64,000 bases of DNA from an uncultured Bacteroides sp. (GTDB lineage Bacteria > Bacteroidota > Bacteroidia > Bacteroidales > Bacteroidaceae): contig CABUKU010000007.1 in assembly GCA_902492205.1 (NCBI GenBank), forward strand, positions 71,770 through 135,769, read 5' to 3'. Numbering within the stretch: the first letter of the stretch is position 1; each line of letters begins with the position of its first letter. Of this stretch, positions 25,595 to 35,203 are shown piece after piece. The notes below the pieces were generated by a model that ran no database searches, was not told where the DNA came from, and saw nothing but the letters and a program-made list of their open reading frames with translations. The translations under genes and the position numbers were made by a program.

Positions 25595-28500
25595 ATGAAA
25601 AAAAATCATCAATTTATTGCATTAAACCCATTTTGTGCTTTAAATCTTAAACTCTCTTTAGCTATGAAGATAAGTTTATTCTTGCTCTTTTTCGCCGTTT
25701 TCCAAATTCAGGCGGAGAACGGATATGCGCAAAAAGCAAAAGTCTCCGTTTCTCTTTCTAATGTTACTTTGGAACAAGTAATGGATCAGATAGAGAGAAA
25801 TTCAGATTATGTATTTTTGTACAATGATAAAACGATCAATAAGAATCGTGTCATATCTGTGAATGTAACCGAAACGAAAATATCAAAACTGTTGTCCCAG
25901 ATATTTGCCGGTACAAATGTGAAATATACAGTAGTTGACAAACAGATTATATTGTCAACAGATAAGGTTAATCAATCATCTAATACTGTTAAGATTAAAG
26001 GTGTAGTTGTTGATTCGAAAGGTGATCCGTTGATTGGAGCCAATGTTTCTGTAAAAGGAACAACGAATGGAACAATTACCGATCTGGATGGTAATTTTGA
26101 ATTGAATGTTGATAAAGGAAGTATTTTGACCATTTCTTATGCAGGATATATTTCTGAAAGTAAAACAGTCAATAGCGGAGCTCCTTTGAGTATTACTTTG
26201 AATGAAGATAATGTACTTTTGGATGGGGTTGTCGTCACTGCTTTGGGTATAAAGCGTTCGGCTAAGTCTTTGACATATAATGTTCAGGAGTTGAAAGGAG
26301 CAGATCTTTCTACAGTGAAGGATGCAAGCTTTGTTAATAGTTTAGCGGGTAAAGTGGCCGGTGTTACTATTAACCAGAGTGCAAGTGGTATCGGTGGTTC
26401 AACTCGTGTTATTATGCGTGGTACGAAATCGTTATTCGGCGATAACAATGCATTGTATGTAATCGACGGTATCCCGGTTGCTAATATCAGAAGCGAACAG
26501 CCGGAAGGATTCTATGAAACTCCTGACGGAGGTGATAGTGATGGCATTTCCAATATTAACCCCGATGATATTGAAAGTATGTCAGTATTGACCGGTGCAG
26601 CGGCAGCAGCTTTGTATGGTGCACAGGGTGCTAATGGTGTTATACTTATTACTACAAAGAAAGGGAAAGAAGGTAAATTAAAAGTAAACTATTCTAATGA
26701 TACTCAATTCTTAAGTCCTTTTGTTATGCCTAAGTTCCAGAACACTTATGGCTCGAAGGTTGGAAGTTATGAAAGCTGGGGAGATAAATTAGAGACTCCG
26801 ACAGATTATGATCCTAAGGATTTCTTTCAAACCGGATATACGGAAACAAATTCTCTCAGTCTTTCTGCAGGAACTGATAGAAATCAAACATATTTCTCTG
26901 CAGCTACAACAAATTCAAGAGGTATTATTCCAAATAACACATATAATCGATATAACTTTTCCGTAAGAAATACTACAGAACTAATCAAGGATAAGCTGAC
27001 TTTAGATTTAAGTGCTTCATATATTATTTCAAACAATAATAACATGATGTCTCAAGGTCAGTTCCATAATCCGTTGGTTGCAGTTTATTTGTTCCCGAGA
27101 GGTGACGATATGAATAAGTATAAAACTTATGAACATTATAATAGCGAACGTAATTTCCCTACTCAATTCTGGCCTTATGGTGCCGGTGATATTCTTGGAA
27201 TGGAGAATCCTTACTGGACTATCAACAGGGAAAACTTGGGAAATAACAAACAGCGTTACATGTATACGGGAAGCCTTAGATATAAGATTCTTGATTGGTT
27301 GAATGTGACAGGACGTATTCGCGTAGATAACAGCGAAGATTTATACCAGAGAAAGATCAGTGCTTCTTCAAGTTTATTGTTTGCTTCTGAAAATGGTAAT
27401 TATATGAAGCAAAGAACACAGTACAAGAATACTTATGGTGATGCAATCTTGAATATAGACAAACGTTTTAAGAATTTCGGTATTGTCGCTAATCTTGGTG
27501 GCAGTTTCGCTGATGCAGTAATGGATGTAACAGGTTATGAAGGACACTTGCTGAAAGTTGCTAATTTATTTACGTTTGCTAATATCGACACAACTCATCC
27601 CGAAACAAGAGCAATAGAAAATGGTTATCATGATAATAACCAAGCTGTATTTGGCACATTCCAGTTAAGTTATAAGAGTATGTTATTCTTGGACGTAACA
27701 GGTCGTAATGACTGGTACTCATCTTTGGCAGGAACAGCGCATGAGAAATCTGGTTTCTTCTATCCGTCAGTAGGTTTGTCAGGTGTAGTTACTGAAATGG
27801 TCGATTTGTCAAAAGCATATATTTCATTCTTGAAAGTAAGAGCTTCATATAGTGAAGTAGGTAATGCTCCTCAGCGTTTCATCACTACTCCGACTTTTGG
27901 CATTAAGAACGGTGTGGTAGAAACATTACCTTCGGTTCCGGCAGATTTTTTGAAACCTGAAAGAACAAAAGCATTCGAAGTTGGTGCGAATATCCGTTTA
28001 TTGAATGATAAGATTAATTTGGATGTTACTTATTATAACTCGAATACATACAATCAGCTCTTTACTTTTGCAATGAATCCGAGCTCCGGTTTGAAGAACT
28101 ATCATATCAATGGAGGTAAAGTAAGTAACTGGGGTATTGAAGCGAGCATAGGTTACAAACAAGACTTAGGTCCGGTAAATTGGCATTCTAATCTAACATT
28201 TACATTAAATAGAAATAAAATTAAGGAACTGATTCCGGAAAACTTTACTACTCCAACCGGTGAGACTGCTTCTTTTACGGAATTAAGACCATTTGGTTCG
28301 GTAGGTACATATACTATGATATTGAAAGAAGGCGGTACGATGAATGACATTTATGTATCCGGTCTTCTGACAGATGAACATGGAAATATTAAAGTAAGTC
28401 CGTTGGATGGTTCGGTTCAGGCAGATCCTGATAAATGGATAAAGGCAGGGAGCGCCGCTCCACGTTTCAACTATGGTTGGAATAATACATTCTCTTATAA

Positions 28501-28957
28501 AGGGTTTAATCTTGGCGTATTGATTGATGCTCGTATCGGAGGTATTGGTGTATCGGCAACTCAGGCATTAATGGATAGGTTCGGTGTGTCTAAAGCATCT
28601 GCTGATGCACGTGATAACGGTGGCATAGAAATTCATGGTGGTAAGGTTGATGCAGAGAAATATTATGCTGTAACTGGTGGTGGCAACACGGGTGTGTTAT
28701 CCCAGTATGTTTACAGTGCTACCAACGTTCGTTTAAGAGAAGCATCATTGGGATATACTTTCCCTGGCAAGTGGTTTAATGATAAGATAGATAATCTTTC
28801 ATTGTCCCTTATCGGTAGAAACCTGTTTATGTTCTACAATAAAGCACCTTTCGATCCGGAATTGGCATCTTCAACAAGTACTTATTATCAAGGTATCGAC
28901 TACTTTATGCAGCCTAGCTTGAGAAGTATTGGTTTTAGTGTGAAAGTGCAATTTTAA
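25595..28957 (+). CDS. SusC/RagA-type TonB-dependent transporter with STN signalling domain
   Basis: A 1120-residue outer-membrane transporter. The ATG at 25595 is preferred over the upstream TTG at 25529 because it gives the usual MKKNH... start. A signal peptide ends near GYAQ (residue 46). It is followed by an STN secretin/TonB short domain (about 50-120), a carboxypeptidase-regulatory-like beta domain (134-205, KGVVVDSKGDPLIGANVSVKG), the VVVTALGIKR motif, the plug (about 225-345) and the 22-strand barrel. The STN domain marks it as the signalling partner of the anti-sigma. It should import oligosaccharides together with the SusD-like protein encoded 24 bp downstream. Confidence 0.96.
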   Translation: MKKNHQFIALNPFCALNLKLSLAMKISLFLLFFAVFQIQAENGYAQKAKVSVSLSNVTLEQVMDQIERNSDYVFLYNDKTINKNRVISVNVTETKISKLLSQIFAGTNVKYTVVDKQIILSTDKVNQSSNTVKIKGVVVDSKGDPLIGANVSVKGTTNGTITDLDGNFELNVDKGSILTISYAGYISESKTVNSGAPLSITLNEDNVLLDGVVVTALGIKRSAKSLTYNVQELKGADLSTVKDASFVNSLAGKVAGVTINQSASGIGGSTRVIMRGTKSLFGDNNALYVIDGIPVANIRSEQPEGFYETPDGGDSDGISNINPDDIESMSVLTGAAAAALYGAQGANGVILITTKKGKEGKLKVNYSNDTQFLSPFVMPKFQNTYGSKVGSYESWGDKLETPTDYDPKDFFQTGYTETNSLSLSAGTDRNQTYFSAATTNSRGIIPNNTYNRYNFSVRNTTELIKDKLTLDLSASYIISNNNNMMSQGQFHNPLVAVYLFPRGDDMNKYKTYEHYNSERNFPTQFWPYGAGDILGMENPYWTINRENLGNNKQRYMYTGSLRYKILDWLNVTGRIRVDNSEDLYQRKISASSSLLFASENGNYMKQRTQYKNTYGDAILNIDKRFKNFGIVANLGGSFADAVMDVTGYEGHLLKVANLFTFANIDTTHPETRAIENGYHDNNQAVFGTFQLSYKSMLFLDVTGRNDWYSSLAGTAHEKSGFFYPSVGLSGVVTEMVDLSKAYISFLKVRASYSEVGNAPQRFITTPTFGIKNGVVETLPSVPADFLKPERTKAFEVGANIRLLNDKINLDVTYYNSNTYNQLFTFAMNPSSGLKNYHINGGKVSNWGIEASIGYKQDLGPVNWHSNLTFTLNRNKIKELIPENFTTPTGETASFTELRPFGSVGTYTMILKEGGTMNDIYVSGLLTDEHGNIKVSPLDGSVQADPDKWIKAGSAAPRFNYGWNNTFSYKGFNLGVLIDARIGGIGVSATQALMDRFGVSKASADARDNGGIEIHGGKVDAEKYYAVTGGGNTGVLSQYVYSATNVRLREASLGYTFPGKWFNDKIDNLSLSLIGRNLFMFYNKAPFDPELASSTSTYYQGIDYFMQPSLRSIGFSVKVQF

Positions 28958-28981
28958 TTAAACCTTAAATGATATTACTAT

Positions 28982-30574
28982 ATGAATAAGTATAAAAGAT
29001 TAGTCAATATAAAACATGCAGGAAGTGCATTGATTGCTGCAACCTTTATGTTTGCTTCATGCACTGGCGATTATATGAATTTGAATACCAACCAATATGA
29101 AGTGACCGACGACATGTTGAATCACGATAACTTGGGTATTGGAGGTTTTATATTACAGATGGAACAGGATGTGGTTCCTGTAAGTGATGTAGGAGCTAAT
29201 GCTTATCAAAGAGCACAAAACCTGAGTGGAGATACATTTTGTGGTTATATGGCTGCTATTGGAACATGGGGCTCTGCAAATAATGTGAACTATTATCTTC
29301 ATTATTCGGATTGGAATGATGTATGTTTCTCAAATGGCTTTACTACTGTAATGGCGGGTTGGAAACAAGTTCGTGATAAAGCAGAAACCGAGAATCCTAC
29401 TTCTTATGCATTAGCACAAGTTTTGAAAGTGGCGGGTATGCATCGAGTTGCCGATTCTTATGGTCCTATTCCTTATAAAGATTTTGGTAAGCTACTTTCT
29501 CCTTACAATTCTTTGGAAGATGTGTATACAATGTTCTTTGAGGAATTGAATGGTGCAATCAACGTATTGAAAGAGTTTGTCGATAAAACTCCGGAAGCTC
29601 GTCCAATGAAGAAATATGATCTTGTCTACGAAGGCGATTATACCAAGTGGTTGAAATTTGCTAATTCATTGAAATTGAGATTGGCTATGCGCATAGCTTA
29701 CGTGAAACCCGATTTGGCTGAACAATATGCAAAAGAAGCGATTGCCGGTGGAGTGATTACTGACAATACAGATAATGCAGCCCTTCATTCAAGTAACGGT
29801 ATTGTTATTTCCCATCCTTTGAAAGTAATTTGGAACGGTATGACAGATACACGGATGGGCGCTTCTATCGAGTCTTATTTATTAGGATATAATGATGACC
29901 GCGCAACCAAATATTTTAGTCTGTCTTCACTTGGTGATGGAAAGAGCTTACATGGCGTTCGGAATGGTATCATTTTAGGAAATAAAGGCAATTATGTAAA
30001 AGCTTCATGTCCTAATATCCAAGAAACCACTCCTGTAATGTGGATGTCTGCTGCCGAAGTGTATTTCCTGAGAGCAGAAGCTGCTTTACGCTGGAAAACA
30101 GAATCCAACCCCAAAGATTTATATGAGCAAGGCATTAAGACTTCCTTTGCACAATGGGGAGCAACAGTGGGTGAATATTTGGCTGATGATACTTCTATTC
30201 CTGCTTCATATTCGGATGCAATCACCGGCAATAACAATGTGGCATTTGGACCTTCTACTATAACTGTAAAGTGGGAAGAGTCTGATGGATTTGAAAAAAA
30301 ATTGGAACGCATTATTACTCAGAAGTGGTTGGCTATATACCCCGATGGACAAGAAGCATGGTCGGAAATGCGTAGAACCGGATATCCGAAGATATTTGAA
30401 TTAGTTAATGTAAGTGGAAGCAGTTCTTTGAAAAGAAATGAGATACCTTATCGTATTCCATTCCCTAAAACGGAATATGAGACTAATAAAGCCGAAGTTG
30501 AAAAAGGAGTCGCTCTGCTTGGAACTGGCGCCATTGATGAGGGTAATATTAAATTGTGGTGGGATAAGAAATAA
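28982..30574 (+). CDS. SusD/RagB-type glycan-binding surface lipoprotein
   Basis: A 530-residue lipoprotein (lipidated Cys27 in FASCTGDYMNLNTNQYEV) of the SusD superfamily, the subgroup whose mature N-terminus is short and acidic. TPR-like helices are visible in YEGDYTKWLKFANSLKLRLAMR and VMWMSAAEVYFLRAEAALRWK. The C-terminal part ends with RIPFPKTEYETN, typical of the family. It caps the SusC barrel and binds the glycan outside the cell. The gene ends at the base where an alternative ATG of the GH18 gene begins. Confidence 0.94.
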   Translation: MNKYKRLVNIKHAGSALIAATFMFASCTGDYMNLNTNQYEVTDDMLNHDNLGIGGFILQMEQDVVPVSDVGANAYQRAQNLSGDTFCGYMAAIGTWGSANNVNYYLHYSDWNDVCFSNGFTTVMAGWKQVRDKAETENPTSYALAQVLKVAGMHRVADSYGPIPYKDFGKLLSPYNSLEDVYTMFFEELNGAINVLKEFVDKTPEARPMKKYDLVYEGDYTKWLKFANSLKLRLAMRIAYVKPDLAEQYAKEAIAGGVITDNTDNAALHSSNGIVISHPLKVIWNGMTDTRMGASIESYLLGYNDDRATKYFSLSSLGDGKSLHGVRNGIILGNKGNYVKASCPNIQETTPVMWMSAAEVYFLRAEAALRWKTESNPKDLYEQGIKTSFAQWGATVGEYLADDTSIPASYSDAITGNNNVAFGPSTITVKWEESDGFEKKLERIITQKWLAIYPDGQEAWSEMRRTGYPKIFELVNVSGSSSLKRNEIPYRIPFPKTEYETNKAEVEKGVALLGTGAIDEGNIKLWWDKK

Positions 30575-30603
30575 TGAATTATCAATATTATAGAAATATT
30601 ACG

Positions 30604-31626
30604 ATGAAGAATGTTATAAAACTAATTATATTGTGTCTGGCTTTACCGTTTGCTTTCACTGCTTGTGAAAATCAAAATGAGCCAACTCCAAAAGAATTGC
30701 AACATCCTTTCGTTAAGACGGAAGAATATTTAGCAAACCTCAGAGCATATAAAAAGACAGATCATCAGGTCGCATTCGGTTGGTTCGGCTTATGGACGGC
30801 TGAAGGCTCTGCTATGTCAACAAGACTTGATAATGTTCCCGATAGTATGGATATTATTTCTATTTGGGGCGACTGGCATAATTTATCTCCGGCTCAGATT
30901 GCCGATAAAGAGTATGTTCAGCAAGTGAAGGGAACCAAAGTTATTTTCACCACTTTTGCACATGAACTTCCAAAAGAGTTTTTGGTCGAAGATGAAGATG
31001 GAGACCTTGTTGCAACAGATGAAGGTATTTTGGTTTACGCAAAAGCTTTGGTTGACTCTGTAAATAAGTATAATTATGATGGACTTGACTTTGACTATGA
31101 ACCGGGTTGGGGAGGTAAAGGGCATTTTATTGATCCGGATAATCTTGAAAGTACATCGCTAAGTACTGCTGGAAGGCATAATATGGAAGTCTTGGTAAGA
31201 GAGATCAGTAAATATTTGGGACCCAAATCAGGAACCGGGAAGTTATTTGTTATTGATGGAGTTCCCGGAGCTTTAAATATGGGATTAGCAGAACTGTTTG
31301 ATTATGGAATTGTACAATCATATAATAGCAGTGGAGATGGAGATCTTCAGGGACGTTTTAATGATGCTTATGCAGTAGGATGGAAACCGGAACAATACAT
31401 CTTTACAGAAAATTTTGAAAGTTATGCATCTACCGGTGGAAATCCTGATTATCGTGATAATTATGGTAACACTTGGCCTTCTTTAATTGGTATGGCAAGG
31501 TTTCATCCGACTCAAGGGAAGAAAGGTGGAGCGGGAACTTATCACATGGAAAATGAATATGTCCTTTCTCCGGATTATAAATATATGCGTCAGGCCATTC
31601 AGATTATGAATCCGGCAAATCAATAA
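30604..31626 (+). CDS. GH18 endo-beta-N-acetylglucosaminidase-like surface lipoprotein
   Basis: A 340-residue lipoprotein (Cys21 in FAFTAC, using the ATG at 30604; an ATG at 30574 would add ten residues before the signal peptide). The GH18 catalytic motif DGLDFDYE is complete, with Asp162, Asp164 and catalytic Glu166, followed by PGWGGKG. Architecture and neighbours match bacterial endoglycosidases such as EndoBT from B. thetaiotaomicron, which cut the chitobiose core of N-glycans, rather than chitinases. It is the only obvious hydrolase in this PUL, so release of the glycan at the cell surface is likely its job. High-mannose specificity is inferred from locus similarity, not from residues. 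Confidence 0.88.
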   Translation: MKNVIKLIILCLALPFAFTACENQNEPTPKELQHPFVKTEEYLANLRAYKKTDHQVAFGWFGLWTAEGSAMSTRLDNVPDSMDIISIWGDWHNLSPAQIADKEYVQQVKGTKVIFTTFAHELPKEFLVEDEDGDLVATDEGILVYAKALVDSVNKYNYDGLDFDYEPGWGGKGHFIDPDNLESTSLSTAGRHNMEVLVREISKYLGPKSGTGKLFVIDGVPGALNMGLAELFDYGIVQSYNSSGDGDLQGRFNDAYAVGWKPEQYIFTENFESYASTGGNPDYRDNYGNTWPSLIGMARFHPTQGKKGGAGTYHMENEYVLSPDYKYMRQAIQIMNPANQ

Positions 31627-31638
31627 TAATAACTACAG

Positions 31639-33039
31639 ATGAATTATATTATGAGAAAATTAAAAATAAAACATCTATATATCGTAGGCTTAATTTGTGT
31701 GACATGTAATCTGTTGACTTCTTGTTCGGAAGACGAACTTTACTCAAAAGATCAGCGGGTATATGTAAACAGTGGTATTAATGGTGTATTGTCTTTTCAT
31801 TTGGTTGATAGTCCTGAAGGTATCATTAAAAGGACATTAGGCTTTCCGGTAGTGAGTTCCAGAGAATTGGCTGTTGATGCCGACATTTCTTTTAAGGTAG
31901 ATGAAAGTTTGTTGGAAAGTTATAATGACAGGAATAGTACGGAATATAAAATTCTTCCGCCTAATTGCTATGATGCAAAGAATTTGATTGTAAAGATGAA
32001 ACAAGGGGAATTTTCCTCTCAAGATTCGGTGAAAATTGAAATAACAAAACCCGAAGAAGTGGAATTTGATGAAGAATATTTGTTACCACTCACTATTTCA
32101 AACCTGTCAACGGATGATAAGGGAGTTCAAATCAGTGAGAATTTGCATACTATTTATCTTAAAATAGATAAAAGATATAATAGTATCGGAAGAGATGTAT
32201 CAATGACTATGATCGATTCGCCTATAGGTATCCTTAAAAATGTGTTTGATTTTCCGGTTATCAGTTCCGAAGTATTTGAAGCTGATGCTGTTATTTCTTT
32301 TGAAACAGATGAAAGTTTAGTTGAAAGTTATAATACAGTTCATAAGACAAATTATAAACCTCTTCAGTCTTCTTGTTTTGCTTTGAGGAACTTTACAGTA
32401 AATATGAAACAGGGAGAAGCGACTACGCAAGATTTGGTTGAGGTTGAAATAACAAAACCGGAGGCGTTAGAACTGAGCGAGACTTATTTGCTACCTTTTG
32501 TCATTTCAAAAGTGATGGTAGGCGGTAGCGAAGTTCAGGCTGATGTGGATAAGAATATTATTTATCTTAAAATTGATAAGAAGTATATGACCTATAGTTC
32601 CGATGCAATTCCTGATGCCGAGTTAATGGATACTGAAGATTGGAGCATAGAATCTTCTGCCAGAATTTATGAGGGCAACGTTAATAATTTGCTCGATAAT
32701 AATCCGGCTACTTATTGGTTTGTATCTTCAGCTGCTCCAGTTGTAAATCTCGATATTAAAACAGAGCAAGTTATTAATGGATTCTCATTCTGTCCTTATT
32801 ATGGGACATTCTCAGCTTCAACTTACAGTGCAAAGTCTGTTACTATAAGTATAAGTAAAGACGGAATTACTTATGAAGAAATCGTTACTGCTGCAAGTTT
32901 AAAAGCGGCTGGTAATGCAAGTAATCCGGCATTTAACTATGTTAGCTTGTATACTCCGGTCAAGGCTCGTTACCTACGTTTTAATTTCACAAATCCAGCC
33001 GGTTATACTGGTACTAACTTGATTAATTTGTATAAATAG
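31639..33039 (+). CDS. surface lipoprotein with two DUF1735 domains and a discoidin (F5/8C) domain
   Basis: A 466-residue lipoprotein (lipidated Cys29 in LLTSC; an alternative start at 31651 removes four residues). Two related DUF1735 (BT_3987-type) domains run from about 37 to 155 and 165 to 300, with parallel blocks (VDESLLESYN and TDESLVESYN, MKQGEFSSQD and MKQGEATTQD). A C-terminal F5/8 type C beta-sandwich (about 325-465) has YEGNVNNLLDNNPATYWFV and ARYLRFNFTNP. No catalytic domain is seen, so it is a surface glycan- or glycoprotein-binding protein that probably holds substrate for the GH18 enzyme. Confidence 0.88.
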   Translation: MNYIMRKLKIKHLYIVGLICVTCNLLTSCSEDELYSKDQRVYVNSGINGVLSFHLVDSPEGIIKRTLGFPVVSSRELAVDADISFKVDESLLESYNDRNSTEYKILPPNCYDAKNLIVKMKQGEFSSQDSVKIEITKPEEVEFDEEYLLPLTISNLSTDDKGVQISENLHTIYLKIDKRYNSIGRDVSMTMIDSPIGILKNVFDFPVISSEVFEADAVISFETDESLVESYNTVHKTNYKPLQSSCFALRNFTVNMKQGEATTQDLVEVEITKPEALELSETYLLPFVISKVMVGGSEVQADVDKNIIYLKIDKKYMTYSSDAIPDAELMDTEDWSIESSARIYEGNVNNLLDNNPATYWFVSSAAPVVNLDIKTEQVINGFSFCPYYGTFSASTYSAKSVTISISKDGITYEEIVTAASLKAAGNASNPAFNYVSLYTPVKARYLRFNFTNPAGYTGTNLINLYK

Positions 33040-33069
33040 TATAATTATTTAATCACTAAATTTAGAATA

Positions 33070-34227
33070 ATGATGAAATTAAAATACTTATTAGCTCTTG
33101 TAACAGTTCTGGTTCTTTGTTTTTCATGTAAGAATGAAGATGAATACAAAGATGTTATATTTGTTACAGGTGCAGAAACAGATGTTACTGCACACATGAC
33201 TGTAGACGGACCGGCAACATTCGGAGTGAGTGCCACTTGTACTGCAAAGTTGGACAAAGATGTTGCTGTAAACTTTACGATTGATAATTCTTTAGTAGAT
33301 GCTTATAACCGAAAGTTCAATAGGAATTACAAAGTATTACCTAAAGGTTGTTATGCTTTGGCTACAGATAAGTCTGTTATACCGGCAGGATATAGTGTCT
33401 CCGATCCTATAATGTTTGACTTAACTTCGGCAGAAGATTTTGAGGAAGGAGCAACTTATGTAGTTCCTGTTTCTATAACTAATGCAGAGGGAGGAATTGA
33501 TATTTTGGAATCATGCAAAACCCTCTATATTGTAATTAATAAGACTATTATTACAAAGGCTGCTTATTTGAATTCTAACTATCTGGAGGTGCCTAAGTTT
33601 AAAGAACATCCTGAATTGAAGGCTCTGAATGCATTTACAATGGAAACTCGCATTTATGCAAATAATTTCCAACCGAGAGATCCGAGAATCAGTTCTATTA
33701 TTGGTATTGAAGATAGTGAAACATTCTTGTTACGCTTTGGCGATGCCAGTCTTGATCCGGGACAATTACAACTTACAGCCGGAGATCAGATTACAAGTGA
33801 ATCTCCTTGTGTGACGAAGAAATGGTATCATGTAGCTGCGGTGTTTGACGGTCACAGTACAAAACTTTATTTGGATGGTGTATTGCTTGGTTCTAAAGAA
33901 ATGAGTAACCGTAAAAACCCGGTTAATTTATATGATGGCGGTACATTCCGTATGGGGTATTCATATAATGGTCGTTACTTAGATGGATATATCAGTGAAA
34001 CACGTGTATGGACGAGAGTATTGAGTGCTGCCGAATTGACAAATAATAAATGTTATGTGGATCCTGCTTCAGAAGGATTATTGGCATATTGGAGGTTTAA
34101 TTCTTCGGATCAGACAGAAGACGGTAAAACTGTTGTTAGGGATATGACAGGTCATGGTTATGATGCTATTGCGCGGAGAGCTCATGGAGACAATGATTGG
34201 ATGGAAGCTGTGCGTTGTCCGGAATGA
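33070..34227 (+). CDS. surface lipoprotein with DUF1735 and LamG/concanavalin-like domain
   Basis: A 385-residue lipoprotein (Cys20 in VLCFSC followed by acidic KNEDEYKD). A DUF1735 domain covers about 28-155 (FTIDNSLVDAYNRKFNRNYKVLP). A LamG-type jelly-roll covers about 170-380, with CVTKKWYHVAAVFDGHSTKLYLDG and GYISETRVWTRVLSAAEL. It is the last gene of the PUL operon and most likely a surface glycan-binding protein. It follows the F5/8C protein by 30 bp, and a hairpin terminator lies 40 bp downstream. Confidence 0.9.
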   Translation: MMKLKYLLALVTVLVLCFSCKNEDEYKDVIFVTGAETDVTAHMTVDGPATFGVSATCTAKLDKDVAVNFTIDNSLVDAYNRKFNRNYKVLPKGCYALATDKSVIPAGYSVSDPIMFDLTSAEDFEEGATYVVPVSITNAEGGIDILESCKTLYIVINKTIITKAAYLNSNYLEVPKFKEHPELKALNAFTMETRIYANNFQPRDPRISSIIGIEDSETFLLRFGDASLDPGQLQLTAGDQITSESPCVTKKWYHVAAVFDGHSTKLYLDGVLLGSKEMSNRKNPVNLYDGGTFRMGYSYNGRYLDGYISETRVWTRVLSAAELTNNKCYVDPASEGLLAYWRFNSSDQTEDGKTVVRDMTGHGYDAIARRAHGDNDWMEAVRCPE

Positions 34228-34266
34228 TTTGAATGTAGAGCTGGTTAGGTAGCTCATTGACAGCTA

Positions 34267-34303
34267 TGTGTCCGGATGGATTTAATTCATTCGGACACAT
34301 TTT
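34267..34303 (+). terminator. terminator of the PUL operon
   Basis: The stem GTGTCCGGATG with CATTCGGACAC (11 bp, one G-U, 9-nt loop) is followed by ATTTTA. The T-run is short, but the position right after the last PUL gene supports termination. Confidence 0.7.
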
Positions 34304-34324
34304 ACAGGTTAGAATTATATACTA

Positions 34325-34360
34325 AAGACGCCCGTTATACAGTAGTATGACGGGCGTCTT
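34325..34360. terminator. bidirectional terminator-like hairpin
   Basis: An 11-bp perfect stem, AAGACGCCCGT with ACGGGCGTCTT, has a 14-nt loop that can itself pair partly (TATAC with GTAT). It lies between convergent operons and can serve the minus-strand beta-barrel gene as well as read-through from the PUL. T-runs are short on both sides. Confidence 0.65.
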
Positions 34361-34410
34361 GATATATGTAAGATAATAATTATTATAAATCTATTTTATA
34401 ATTGATTTAA

Positions 34411-35187
34411 TTAGAATGCATAACCAAATCCCACATTAAGATAGATAGGATACATGGCGAAAGTAATGGTTTGGAAATCTTTTTCAAAAACATCATTCAA
34501 GCCCCAAGTTAAGTCTGCAAATACATTCAAATGCTTGAATGCTCTCCATTCGGTACCTATTTGTGCACCCCATTGGAACTTACGTAAGTTATCGGAGAAA
34601 TCATAAGATGCTTTTTTATCCCCTTCAAATACAACTTTAGCCCCTGTTGGGTTATCTTCTCTCAGATACCCTTCATAAACATCTCCGGAGAAATCACCGT
34701 TTGTCATGAATGATACATAAGGTCCCGCACTTAGATTAACACGAGGAGATAATTGGTATTTGACAAGTACAGGAATAGAGAAATAGGAGTTTCTGACTTT
34801 AGTTCTCACTTTACCTGTCCACATACCTTTAACTGTACTTCCGCCATCGGTTATTTCCATGCCATAGTTCTTAACGCGGGCTCTGGCTTCCATTCCTTTA
34901 TTTTCTAATTTGAGACCTAATGCTACTCCCCATTTCTTTTGAGCATCTAACCATTTGGTTATATTTCCTTCAATAGAAAGACATACTGTAGGTCTATAAC
35001 CGGTTAAAGCTCTGATTTCTTCAGGTAATGGAATGGGAGAAACTCCACCAATATTGAAACCTGCTTTAATCTCATAGTCTAACCCTCTTAATGAAGACCA
35101 AATGATACCCTGGTTTCTTTCTTCTTGTGCGTTTACAATAGTGATAAATGCAAAGGCAAATAAACACGCTAATATATTCTTTTTCAT
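34411..35187 (-). CDS. outer-membrane beta-barrel protein (porin-family)
   Basis: A 258-residue exported protein with signal peptide MKKNILACLFAFAFITIVNAQ. The rest alternates polar and aromatic residues in about eight to ten strands, with motifs such as YFSIPVLVKYQLSPRVNLSAGPYVSF, typical of PorT/OmpW-like Bacteroidetes barrels. The C-terminus ends in VGFGYAF, an aromatic-terminated barrel signal. It lies 16 bp downstream of the PCMD lipoprotein gene and is probably co-transcribed with it. Function is unknown. Confidence 0.85.
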   Translation of the reverse strand: MKKNILACLFAFAFITIVNAQEERNQGIIWSSLRGLDYEIKAGFNIGGVSPIPLPEEIRALTGYRPTVCLSIEGNITKWLDAQKKWGVALGLKLENKGMEARARVKNYGMEITDGGSTVKGMWTGKVRTKVRNSYFSIPVLVKYQLSPRVNLSAGPYVSFMTNGDFSGDVYEGYLREDNPTGAKVVFEGDKKASYDFSDNLRKFQWGAQIGTEWRAFKHLNVFADLTWGLNDVFEKDFQTITFAMYPIYLNVGFGYAF

Positions 35188-35203
35188 TATTTGTACTCTT
35201 AGA

